NCBI GenBank assembly: GCA_013398955.1
Contig: VWPU01018926.1
Coordinates: 1-64,000 of the forward strand
Source of the DNA: Callaeas wilsoni
Lineage: Eukaryota > Chordata > Aves > Passeriformes > Callaeidae
Direction of reading: 5' to 3'
Length of the DNA stretch: 64,000 nucleotides
Part shown: in pieces, positions 53,386-63,740 of the stretch
Numbering within the stretch: position 1 is the first letter of the stretch
Layout of the letters: each line of letters begins with the position of its first letter
Translations under genes and position numbers: made by a program
The notes under the pieces: generated by a model
The model's database searches: none
What the model was told of the DNA's origin: nothing
Seen by the model: only the letters and a program-made list of their open reading frames with translations

Positions 53386-53431
53386 TGAATTCAATTTGAA
53401 TTCAATTCAAATCTAAATGTCGTTTAGATTT
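53386..53431. repeat. Two adjacent short palindromes
   Basis: tgaattcaa (53386-53394) and ttgaattca (53396-53404) form 9-bp arms around one base. Five bases further on, aaatctaaa (53409-53417) and tttagattt (53423-53431) form another 9-bp hairpin with the loop tgtcg. All pairing is perfect. Confidence 0.8.
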
Positions 53432-54732
53432 CTGCTGTATCTTAGATGAGATACTATGCCTCTTTGTGACTCCATAGTCTCATATGCTGTTGCAAGTGTC
53501 ACATGATTTTGATATCCCGTGAGAGAGATGATTTGGTCCAGGACAAAATCTGGGCAGGTTAGTGCAATGATTGCTTCACACATACTCTCTTTTCTGCAGG
53601 GGTGACAGTGAAGTCAAGGAAAGAATGCAGGTGGGTCAGCACAGTGTTTCAAGCTGAGCTGTGCAGAGTGCTGGTGTGAAGCCATGGGGACCCCAGAACA
53701 CTCTCTGGTGCTCTTGGGTCCTCTGCGTGTTGGTGAGGTTGTCCCTAATCTTGCTGTAGGGTCATAAGGTTCTCACCTCTCATTTTGGTGCTTTGGTTTC
53801 CTGCAATATTAAATATCCTTAGTTATAGGACTGGGCAGGGAATATCACGTTGCTAATAAGTCCTTTCAGATCTTGATCTTAAGATCTTATTTGCATTTGC
53901 TGCTCTTGCTGCTCACAGTCTGTTCTAGATACAGAGTTTTTGCACTTCTTAATGATCATCAGGCAGTTTGCATAGTTTGGCTACCTGTTTTCTTCAGCAC
54001 ACAAAACTAATTCTCTTTTCCAGGACAGCTGGCTGCCTATATTTCATCTGCTTTTGCCACAGTAAAGAGCTGTTTACCATTTACTGGCTTATGCTAACAG
54101 CTATCTTGTCTGGACATATATCACACTAATTGCTACAAAGAGTGAAGAAAAAAACCTAAGTTCTGTACTTTTTTTTGTCCCAACTTTCTTGGTCTTAAAG
54201 TATGTTCAGGGAGCTTCCTATTCTGTAGTGTTATTTGTGGGGATGCCTTAGACTCTCAAAATATTGTAAAGAGTTTATGAAGCCAAAAATCAAAATAATG
54301 GATGACAAAAAATCACGTGGATAAAATTAAAATTATGCACATATGGAGAAGAGTCATACGACATCCCAGCTTCACACAAGAATCTGATTTGGGATTTGCT
54401 ACTTTTTGTGGGGCTTGGGCTGTATGCACAAGCCCATATCAAAAGGAGCAAGATGAGAACCTACAGTTCCCATTAGGAGTACAGCACTCTTCAGGAAAAC
54501 ACTCAGGAAATGTTTGATTGTCATTCTCATCTTTGGCTGGGGGAGGTGCATCCAGATGTTCCAAAAAGCAGATGTCCTTACCTGAGCAGATCCCTACTTC
54601 AGTGTGCAGTGAACAAGTGAGGAGATGCTGTGCTCATCTACCAACCCCTTATTTAAGGGGTACAGCCATGGAAAGAACCCCCCAGTGACTGCTGTCTTGG
54701 TTCCCCAGTGCGGCCCTACCTGCCAGACAGCG

Positions 54733-54810
54733 TGTCTCTGAAGGTCAGCCTGGAGGTAGTTGTATGGGGCTTGTCTCTGAAGGTCAGTGTGCAGAGTGTT
54801 GTATGGGGCT
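54733..54810. repeat. 39-bp tandem duplication, two copies
   Basis: Two units of exactly 39 bp (54733-54771 and 54772-54810) start tgtctctgaaggtcag and end ttgtatggggct, with differences only in the middle. The period is a multiple of three and the surrounding plus frame (54708-54902) stays open, so the duplication is visible as a repeated peptide, but the peptide has no known match. Confidence 0.9.
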
Positions 54811-55248
54811 TGGAAGTATGCATTCTGCCGTCTGGCTCTAATAAAAGGGAGAGATGTGAGGCAAAGAGGATCTGTGCAATTCAGTATGATATATATAAGT
54901 AAGCTCCTTAACTGTAGGAATTAGTGAGGAAGTAGATTAGTCCTGAGATTACACCAATACCAAAACTGTCTATCCTCCTTCAGGTTCAGAGCCATGGGAG
55001 ACATGAAGAGTAGTCAGCATGAATCAGCCTGCAATTTAAATTTAAAGTAGTAGTAATAAAGAGTCTATTTTGGCAAGAACCTTAGTGGATTATTTGCCTG
55101 AGACTCATAGGGCTGTGCTTTTGCCCTGCTATTTCTGTTCTTTGTAATGAACATGGGTCCTCAGGTGCTTCTGCCATTGACCCCATCTCTTTCATTACAA
55201 ACTTCTTTTTCCTCTGATTACTGTTGGTAGTGTTGGGAGGAATTACTC

Positions 55249-55740
55249 AGTCATGGTGTGGTTTGGGGTTTGACTCTGGCCAGCAGATAAACCTTCACCC
55301 GCTTACTTGGTAACCCGCTACAGCAGGATGGGGGAGAGAACTGGACAGGCACAAGTGAAGAAAAAACCTCTGCTGAGTCAAAATAAAGACAACTTAATAA
55401 GTTAAAGGGGGAAAAAAGTAACAAATCATGCAAAAGCACTCACCACCATCAGACTGATGCCCAGCCAGTCCACAAGCAACAGCTACTTTGGAGAAACTGC
55501 CTCCAGTTTATATGCTAAGCATGACATTGTATGGTGTAGAGTATCCCTTTGGTCTCTTGGGGTCAGCTGTCCTGGCTGTGTCCCCTCCCTGCCTTGCTGA
55601 GGGGCAGAGTGAGAAACAGAGAAGGCTCAGTTCTGTGCAAGCACCACTCAGCAGTAGCTGAAACACTGTTTTTTAATCACAGTATTACCATAGGAGCTTC
55701 TATAAAGAAAATTAACTCCATTCCACCACAAACAAAATGT
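55249..55740 (-). mobile_element. Endogenous retrovirus solo LTR, minus strand
   Basis: Read on the minus strand, it starts near 55740 with 'ggaatggagttaattttctt', passes 'acagccaggacagctgaccc', 'caaagggatactctacacca' and a TATA box, and ends with 'aaaccccaaaccacaccatga' at about 55249. These are the same blocks in the same order as the LTR at 47.5-48.0 kb, so the two are related families in opposite orientation 7.5 kb apart. Internal retroviral sequence is absent, so it is a solo LTR. The CRE core has decayed (tgtcat). Confidence 0.8.
55507..55515 (-). promoter_or_regulatory. TATA box of the minus-strand LTR
   Basis: tttatatgc on the plus strand reads gcatataaa on the minus strand, at the position expected for the LTR core promoter. 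No intact poly(A) signal was seen at the equivalent downstream place. Confidence 0.5.
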
Positions 55741-58700
55741 AATTCCACTTAATTTTTCAATTCACCCTGAGGCAATAAATGACCAATTGATGAAAAAAAA
55801 AAACCAAACCAACAAAGGGACCCTTCCCATTTCATTAGTATCATTTACTCCTACGGTGTCTACGTAATACAAGATTTTAAGAATTCACTGTAAGGACTGT
55901 TTCTGGCTTTTGTTTGTAGATGTACATTTTGGTCTGTATGCTTGAGGATACTGGCATTGTCACTAAAGTAAGAACTGTTCCCTCGGTAACACCAGCAAAC
56001 AATATTCTCTCATTGGATTCCGTGAATGAAACGAATTTGCTTGATTTATGAATAGATTTTTCAGCAAAACTGAAATCAGTTTTTGCAAATCCTCATGCTG
56101 AGGTCTCTAAAATACTGAGAGGAGGATGAATTTTTATGCTGGCTTCTCTATGTGACTGTATTACTAACTCCAACTGAAATATTTTCCTAAGAGTTTCAGG
56201 AGGTTGCTCAGTTCTCAGATGGTGCATGCTAACTGGTTAGGGTAAATCCTTACAGATTAGGATGGTGGTTTCAGGACCAATGAAGCAGGAAGAAGCAGCA
56301 TGTGGTTTATCTGTTCTGATTAATCACTTATTCAGTTGCTATAATATATTGACAGAGAAGGGGGCTGAGGGCAGTGAACTGACACAGCTCTGGCTTTGTG
56401 GTTTGGGTCTGATCTTTAAATCTTCATGCACTGGTCAGCAGTGGTTCTGCCTCTGGTTTGAGAGGAAAAAAAACAACAAAGGGTGTACAATTAGACTCTC
56501 TTTGCCTTTTTTCCAAGGTTCTTTGGGCCAAATGCTGTACCTTTTTTCTCATAAGCATTTCTTCTGAGTTACCCTGCTAAAATAATTGGGAATGGTGTAG
56601 AATTTTTGTTTCACTTTAAGGAGGCAGGCTGTATAAGTAATTCAAAGTACCTGAAATTGTAAACATTTTAGCAAAAAGCAAGACTGCCTTGCTTTATGAC
56701 ATATTACTTGAGCAAAAAAAATACTTAGCAGAATCATATTGAACTAAAAAGTTTGGAAGCATAACAGATGGCTGAAGCACTAGGCAAGACTTCAGGTTTC
56801 ATATGGCTTCCAGTGTTCTTACACTAGTTAATGTAGATAGTGGCAGGAAAATATTTTATACAACCTGTGGAGGCCTCAGGCTATTGTGACCCTTCATTTT
56901 GCTTCCTCTTTGCAGAGCAGGAAAATAGAGATATTTTAATCAAGACTCAAGGCAGAAATAGAGAGTTCCTGAGGAAGAAACTTTTTTGTCTCGAGCTATA
57001 GTCTTTGGAATATTTCAGGAAATGCCTTTTTTGAGTCAGGTATCTCTGGAAGAGAAGGAAATTTTAGGTATTTCATATTTATCTATCAGACTCTAGAACA
57101 GGTTAAGTTAAGGAAAATACTGGAGGAAGTTTTCCAGTATAGCTTCTCTTCTGTCAGGTTTTAGAATATAGTTGTCTTTATACTTTACTGTGACAGTGGG
57201 GATCTTTTATATCTTCTACCACACTTCTGCAAAGAGCAGGAGGGGAAAAAAAAGAAATTTTATGATTTAACGAACCTGAATTTCAACTTTGCCTAAATTT
57301 TAGGCAAAAAATTGGTGGATCAGAGAATTCTTTTTCACACCCTTAGAGGCCTTAAATACTTATACAGTATGGTTGAAATAACTAAGTGCAACAAGCTGAA
57401 GTCACAAAAGAAGACAAAAGCCAAGCTTATCTGTCTTAGTGAGCAGGGAGATGGATGAGTCTATAGACAAAGAACAATCCCAGGAAGAAAACAGTGCCCT
57501 TGCTCTTTGGAAAGCCCTCGTGATGGGTTAGCTAGAATAAGACAAGTGCTGACTGATCCCACATATCCCTGATCCCTAATTGAGCCTAAGCCTTTCCAAA
57601 GGTCTTTAAGATATCGTGTCTCCTTTAATTAATCTGTTTTCCTGCCTTAGTAATTTCAACATAGGAGATATATGCTTTAGGATGTTGTGATAACTACTTA
57701 GGCAATCAGAAGACATTTTCGCCTTCAAGGTATTTGGCAAGTTCTGGCAGTTTTTCTTATCTTACTGTTGACTCAAGAGATTATCAGCCTATTTTTAAGA
57801 ACACTTACTCAGACACAAATTGTACCAGGCTTGTCAGCTAAGATAGGACAGTAACAGAAATCTGCGATTTCAAAGGGTTTGTGTGCAGGAGGAGGGAGGG
57901 CCCATATTTACAGACTCTCTACCCTGTTTCACTATCATACAGCTGAAGGATTCAGAGTCACTGCAGAAAAATTCAATGCAGCATTAGTAGGTATGTGTCC
58001 TGCTGTCTAGAGCCAGTGCTATCTCAGCCTTCAGTCACCTCCGTAGTTTGAGACTGCTGAAGGAATAATAGGTCATCTTTCTACTGGAACCGATTCCTTG
58101 CGTATCTAAATTCTCAAGCAGCTCCAATTTCTACTTCTTCCAGTTGGAATCTTACTCCAAAAGTCTAACGTAAGCATATTTGTTAGGCCACCAGTCATAC
58201 GTGATAATATTTGAATTGACTTTGCAATATGTAACAGTGAGAATTACTATTCTGGGTTTTTTTTCCTGTCCATATCTGCACCTAATATGACTTGTGAGAT
58301 ACATAGTAATTTGCAAGAATGACGAGGCCTGCTGCATTTTGTGTTGTTCTGACTCATCACTTATACCCACTGAATTCTTAGCTTATCAGAATGACTCAGT
58401 GAACATCATAAAATCTTGTGGGTTTCACGTTCATAGATAAAATGCCAAATCCGTATCTTTTTTTTTTTGCTTCTCACATTTGTTAGAAGCTGGTATGTAG
58501 CTGTTGACAACTGCAGGCTTTCAAATATCAACTGTTTTTTGTATATGCAGGGAGAATTAGAGGTTCCCTGTGGAAATTGTGCAATTATTATGTAGAACAC
58601 TGGAGTAATTTATGCGTTCATTTTTTAATTACAAACAGGTAGAAACAGGATCAACATTTGCCCTTCTGACATCATGATATTAGTTTAGATATCATAAACA

Positions 58701-60015
58701 GTAAATTTAAGTGTAGGAATAGTTTCAGGGGAAAAAAAAGAAAAATTAAATTATTTTCATTTTACATTATGTCCCCATATTTTTGAAACAATAGAAAAAA
58801 GGCAAGAGCAGTTCTAATAGGAACAATAGAAATGCCTCTTATTAAATGCTAGTCATACAGTAAACTCTACACAACATGCCTAAGGTAGAGGAAAGGAAGC
58901 AAAAAGTTTTTCTTGATGCATAATTGCATATTGGATTATTTTAAGTGTCTGATTCTTATCCAAGGCTACTTCGGTATCATTTGTGGTTTTCCAGATGAGC
59001 TCAGTAACACACCAGATTTGATTACTGTGCAGTAAGACAGCATGAGTTACACTTTTATAATGAATGCACTCACTGATTAATGGTTCATTGTACAGGAAGA
59101 AATCACTGCCAAGTATGTGTTTCTTACTGCAATATCTTTTTATTAAAGAAAGATATTTGGATTTTCTGATTTCCATTATTTGATGCAGTTGCCAGTGTAT
59201 TGGCTGAGTTAGCTTTTGCCATGGATTCTCAGACATTGTGGAGCTGGTTGGTTTGAGTTATTTTAACCTATATGCACTTTCTACCCATGAAAGGGTGATA
59301 ATACGTTAAACTATACAAACTGCATTAACAAAGTGACTTTTAAAAGAACTTCAATCTAATATTTAAAACTGAAAGTCTGCCTGTTTAAGCAACATTCCCT
59401 CCTTCTTTAAGCATTGATGCTGCGGCTTCTCCAGCTCTAGATTTTTTTTTTTTTTTCTGTGAATGAAGCTTGTTTATTTCTGATGTGGAGGAGGAGTACA
59501 AGATCAGTGAAAGGCAAATGTAACTACCCATCTGAAAAAGAGCAGAAAGAGTGGCAATGTGTAGAGAACTATGCCACCAAACTGCTTTCACCAGTGACAT
59601 CTTCATGGCTATACCTCTTTGCTTCCCTTCTAATAAATCTCTACCCATAACCTATGCAAAAGTGTGTGTGCAAAATTAAACTTTTAAGTGAAACCTCAAC
59701 ATCTGACATTGCCATTTTCATGTACATTTTAAAATCCTATAAATATTTTGTTTTATCTAAGGATTTATTCATGGTGTAGAATGTACCTTTGTGCCTGAGT
59801 TCAGCCTAAACAGACTTTTGCAATTTGACCTTGGAACTAACTACATTGGTTGTATTGCCTCAGACAAGGCATGAAATCCTCCTACAAGGAAGGTGTCTGC
59901 CATCCAGCATCCACTGCCATCCCAAGGGTCACAGAAGGAATGTGGTCATGCCATCTTTTATTTTCCAGTTCTGAATGTCATGCTATTACTGTTGCCAGAC
60001 ATTTGTGTGATCTAG
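55741..60015. other. Unique AT-rich non-coding stretch
   Basis: No gene or mobile element is recognised over 4.3 kb. Minus-strand frames at 58880-59236 (118 codons) and 59385-59648 lack domain features. A 21-bp palindrome lies at 57288-57308, listed separately, and 15 T at 59442-59456. Confidence 0.55.
57288..57308. repeat. 21-bp palindrome
   Basis: tttgcctaaa (57288-57297) and tttaggcaaa (57299-57308) are exact reverse complements around a single T. The dyad could bind a dimeric transcription factor, but it matches no factor site I can name. Confidence 0.8.
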
Positions 60016-60655
60016 TCACAAAAATTTGGATCACGGAGGTACAAACTAATGGTCCTCTGAGATCATTAAGTCTAACCATTAACCTAGCACTGTGAGTCCA
60101 CCAATAATCGTGTCCTTAAGCACCACATCTACATGTGTTTTAAACACTTGCAGGGATGATGATTACACCAGTTCCCTGGGCAGCCTGTTCTAATGCTTGA
60201 CAACCCTTTTGGTGGAGATATATTTTCTAATATCCAGTCTAAACCTCTCCTGGCACAACTTGAGGCTGTTTCCTCTTGTTGTATCACATGCTGTTTGGGA
60301 GAAGAGCCCAACCCTAACCTCATTTCAGGTGGTTGTCGTTGTAGAGAGTAATAAGGTGTCACCTGAGCCTCCTTTTCTCCAGGCTAAAACAACCCCAGCT
60401 CCCTCAGCTGCTCTGGATTCCCTCCAGCGGGTCAATGTCCTTCTTGCTGTGAGGGGCCCAGAACTGGACACAGGGTTTGTGGTGCCCTCACCAGTGCCAA
60501 GGTCAGGGTGACAATCATTTCCCAGGTCCTGTTGGCCACACTATTGCTGATAGAGGCCAGGATGCCATTGGCCTTCTTGGACACCTGGGCACACGTGGAT
60601 CATGTTCAGATGGCTTCCAGGTCCATTTCTGCCGGGCAGCTTTCTATTGGGCTTC
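60016..60655 (-). mobile_element. CR1 LINE, about 640 bp, minus strand
   Basis: Reverse CR1 order is clear: 'cctctgagatcattaagtc', 'aaccattaacctagcactg', ttccctgggcagcctgttct, cctccttttctccaggctaa, gtgaggggcccagaactgga, 'tgatagaggccaggatgcca' and ttggccttcttggacacctg, then gccgggcagctttct. Similarity ends near 60655, the 5' truncation point, next to a CpG-dense block. The 3' tail has decayed. Frames over this region are repeat-derived. Confidence 0.92.
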
Positions 60656-60675
60656 CTCCTCACATTATCTCTGTT

Positions 60676-60985
60676 CCAACGTGGAGCCTTCCCAGTGGCC
60701 GCAGGGAAACCCCTGCCCTGCGGAGGTCTCTCTCCGGCCGCAGGGCCATCCGTGCCGGGTCTCGCCGGCGCACCGTCCCCGTTCCCGCGACCCGCGCGCA
60801 GCCGGCTGCGCTTCCGCTCTGTTCGGACGGCTCCCACGGCCCTGGCTGCCGGGCAGCGTTTTGCCCTCCCTTGCCCAGGCTTTCCCCGGGGCTCTCGCCC
60901 GCCCGCCCGTGGCTGAGGGGCTCAGCCGTGCCCTGCGCTGGGGCCGCTGCAGCCGCTGGCACCGCCGGGGCCCGGGCGGTCTTGT
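60676..60985. promoter_or_regulatory. CpG-island-like block
   Basis: About 300 bp with roughly three dozen CpG dinucleotides counted by eye, including cccgcgacccgcgcgcagcc and ctcgcccgcccgcccg, inside otherwise CpG-poor DNA. It starts just beyond the truncated 5' end of the CR1 copy and stops abruptly at 'gggcggtcttg'. Several long frames on both strands reflect the GC content (for example 60508-61023). No consensus splice donor was found on the plus strand within it. It may be a promoter or enhancer island, a first exon, or a GC-rich repeat. Direction is unknown. Confidence 0.55.
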
Positions 60986-62934
60986 TTGGATTTATAGGGT
61001 TGTTGGGTTTTTCGTTAAATTGAGATAAAGTTTTTAGATGCTCTTAGAAGGACAGGGAAAAAAAAATTAAAGGGTCAAACTCTAGACAGAATTTTGCCAG
61101 TGCTTTGGAATACAGGAACCATGAATTATTTATGTCTGACTTCCCAGTATGTTCCCAAAAGGCTGGTAGTATTTTCCCTGTTCATCTGTCTATGATCATC
61201 TAAGATTTTAATTCGGTTCTCTCAGGAACGTGTATATGCTCTGACTTACAGAATCTCATCTGTGTTTTTGTGACATAGATAGGAAGTAGTGTTGCTGTTG
61301 TGGAAATTAAATGTAGCCGATTTACTTCTAGTAGTTTCTCAGCTATGGTGTACTCTGTTAAGCTACTTAACTTTTATTTTTCTTCTTTTACTCATTCTAA
61401 TTTTCCCTTTGTTTTTGGTGCTAAGTTCCCAGGAGTGTGGGTTAAAAGGCTATCAGCCAACTTATTTTATGATGAAAAATGAAAAGAATTGGAGTGGCTT
61501 TTTTAGGGAAGGGAAGCCAGAGAATAAGGAAAGGTACCGTGGTCATCATCATTTTGTGGGAAAATGCTTTTTTGAAGACAACTGATGGCATTATTAGGTT
61601 TTTTTGTGCCCATGCTGAACAGTGCAGTAGACAGGGAGATTAAATGTATTATATTAAACAGCAAAGCAAGTTTTCTACTGATAAGGCCAGTGGAGCCTGG
61701 AGCAGAGGGAGAGGGGTGGCTAAGACAGGCTGCAGTGAGAGAGATTGTGCAGGGCTTGTGTGTGTTAAATATGTGGAATGACAGGAAAACATCTACCTCG
61801 TCTAGCAATTTGGTAGTGGGCTAGGGGCATAGAGGCTCATTTCAACCATAGTTTTTGTAATTCTACAGTACTGGCAGTTTTAAGTCTCACTGAAACCTGA
61901 GAATGTCCAATTTCTTATGCTGAAGACTGAACTAAATTAAAAGTTCATCTTTGAACAGATGTGCAAATGTGAGCATTTGCTGTGTTGGTATTTGCTGTTG
62001 AAACATGGTTTCATGTTGCTGAATCATGTTTTGTTTTTTTTTTTTTTTAATCTGCCGTCAGTATAGTAGTGTCTCTGTTGCTTGTGAAAATTCATTCTGT
62101 TTTCTTTCTCTATGATATTTCTCATACAAATCTAAGTAATGAAAGAATAACTGTTAGAGTCTATAACGTTAACAGTTCAGCTGGATAGCACAGAGCTGTA
62201 GATCCAGGGATACTGGCCTACTAAGTGCTATTGGCTGCAATCTTTCCCCTTGAACAACCATGGTAATAAACTGAATTCATGAGATACATGCTTGAAATTA
62301 CATTCTCTGTCCAGAAGAAATGTTTTAATAGGGGCACAAAACATTTCTTTTGATGTCAGAGACATTTATTTTGATTTCTCTGTTTCTTGATGAAGAGGAC
62401 ATGTACAGTGGCCTCTTTTGATCTTTTTCCCTCCCTCTTTTAAGATCTGTATTTAAAAAAACCCAAACAAATTATGGAAACATGCAATGGTTGCAGAATG
62501 GTAGCTGCTGTCCAGATATTGAGCCTATTTGAAGCAAGTACAGTTTATGACAGTAGTTGATTATGTAATCAGATTTTTTTTTTCCATTGAAACTGATACT
62601 TGCAAATGTAGACTACTAAAGCATTTATTGAAGTGGTTTTGGGGGAAAACAAAGAATTTAAACAACCTTACAGCCTAAAAATTAAAATTTACTGAGATTG
62701 AATATAGCCCTAAAAGATGTTAACAGTAGCAGCAGGTAGTTGCTGCCTGTCTCTCACGGATGTAACTGTTTCGAACTCACATAAACTGTTGTTGTACCAG
62801 TAGCATCTTTTTGGTCACAGAGCAGCTTCCCCGCTGGCCACGCAGTGTTGCAGGCCCTCTCACATACACTTTAAGTATTCTGGCGCGTTTGTGCTAGGGC
62901 AAGCATTTTGTGTCGTTCTGGACTCCCAGTCTCG
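60986..62934. other. Unique AT-rich stretch between two CpG-dense blocks
   Basis: No gene or repeat is recognised. Features are 15 T at 62034-62048 and ordinary short frames (61289-61585, 61503-61808) with no domain signature. If either flanking block is a promoter, this would be an upstream or first-intron segment. Confidence 0.5.
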
Positions 62935-63400
62935 TTTACTTTGCTGGGTTTCACCTCCCCGGGCGAGTGTTTATGACACAGCCGATTCAGCAGAGCGTCC
63001 CCGCCGGGGGGTCAGGCAGCCCAGGGGAGCGTGGGGATGAGCTGAGCAGACAAAGGGGCTGTTCCCAGAGCCTCCTCGCCGCCGCGGGGAAAGCCGGATG
63101 CGGCAGGGCAGCTACTCTCAGCCACTGCGCCTGAGAACATTTCACCAGGCGCCTCATTCACAGCTCTGGTGTTTCTTCCCACCCCAGAGCAGCCTCGGGA
63201 TGCAGCTCTTTGAGCCGCATGCTGTGGTAGCTCCGCGTGTCTCCCCGGTGAGCTGCCCGAGCAGGAAGCGCGGCTTCCCGGCACCTAGAGCGAGCGCACG
63301 CAGGGGAGGCGGGACTGCTGCGCTCGCCCTTGCTCATCTGCCTGGAGCCCCCGGTCTCGTTCAGACTTCACAGGCTGCGGAGCTGATCGCGGGGAGTGTT
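62935..63400. promoter_or_regulatory. CpG-island-like block with exon-like signals
   Basis: About 460 bp of GC-rich DNA with roughly 35 CpG by eye, such as cgccgccgcggggaaagccg and agcgagcgcacgcagg. It is flanked by AT-rich sequence on both sides. No TATA box was seen, as is usual for island promoters. Inside it, a pyrimidine-rich stretch ending in ccaccccag (to 63187) and the donor-like ccggtgagc (GT at 63248) bracket 60 bp. I see no protein homology. A promoter or first-exon role is an inference from composition. Confidence 0.55.
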
Positions 63401-63549
63401 GCATTACAGTGATTTCTGCAAATATCGCTCTACAAAATTAACTATTAGGCTACAATATCAATTATTAAGCCATTTGTTGTTTTGTTTTTTTTTTTTTTTC
63501 TTAGGTTAAATAGCCACACCAAAAGTAAAACTACTTTTGTTTCTATTAT
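63401..63549. other. Short AT-rich spacer
   Basis: It separates the CpG-dense block from the LTR and contains 15 T at 63485-63499. No gene or signal is recognised. Confidence 0.5.
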
Positions 63550-63617
63550 TGTCAGGAAAATTAATCTACCAACACCAGAGGTTTATGTCCAAAAAGGAGA
63601 CAGAGGAGTCCCATTAT

Positions 63618-63623
63618 TTTATT
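63618..63623 (-). terminator. LTR poly(A) signal
   Basis: tttatt on the plus strand is aataaa on the minus strand, about 70 bp downstream of the TATA-like box, as expected for a short R region. A second aataaa on the plus strand at 63626-63631 makes the site palindromic. Confidence 0.5.
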
Positions 63624-63690
63624 CGAATAAAGGGAGAGGCCATGGGGCATTCCCCTAGGGTCTCTCAAATTTTTGGAGGATGCAGCCTCC

Positions 63691-63740
63691 TTTTTATCCT
63701 AATTTCCCGACCGCATTTTCCCTCTCTCTTTCCCCATTGG
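63691..63740 (-). promoter_or_regulatory. LTR promoter elements: CCAAT box and TATA-like box
   Basis: attgg at 63736-63740 reads ccaat on the minus strand. tttttatcc at 63691-63699 reads ggataaaaa, a TATA-like box about 40 bp downstream. The spacing suits an LTR U3 core promoter directed leftward. Confidence 0.5.

Larger units (their letters stand above)
52503..55248. other. Unique non-coding stretch with palindromes and a 39-bp duplication
   Basis: No gene is supported. It contains a palindrome cluster at 53386-53431 and a 39-bp tandem duplication at 54733-54810, both listed separately. A GC-richer portion around 53570-53800 and 54540-54860 shows no protein or repeat family that I know. Confidence 0.5.

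Noticed and set aside
53601..53631. A 31-bp segment between ttttctgcag and gcag|gtgggt that resembles a tiny exon
   Set aside because: Too short, frame-shifting in length and without protein or conservation support.
54752..54773. let-7-like string gaggtagttgtatgg
   Set aside because: The match to let-7 has a gap in the middle, the segment is part of a 39-bp tandem repeat, and no precursor hairpin is evident.
60477..61028. 183-codon plus frame and its neighbours over the CpG block
   Set aside because: It spans antisense CR1 and then GC-rich DNA; few stops are expected at this GC content and several frames are open at once.
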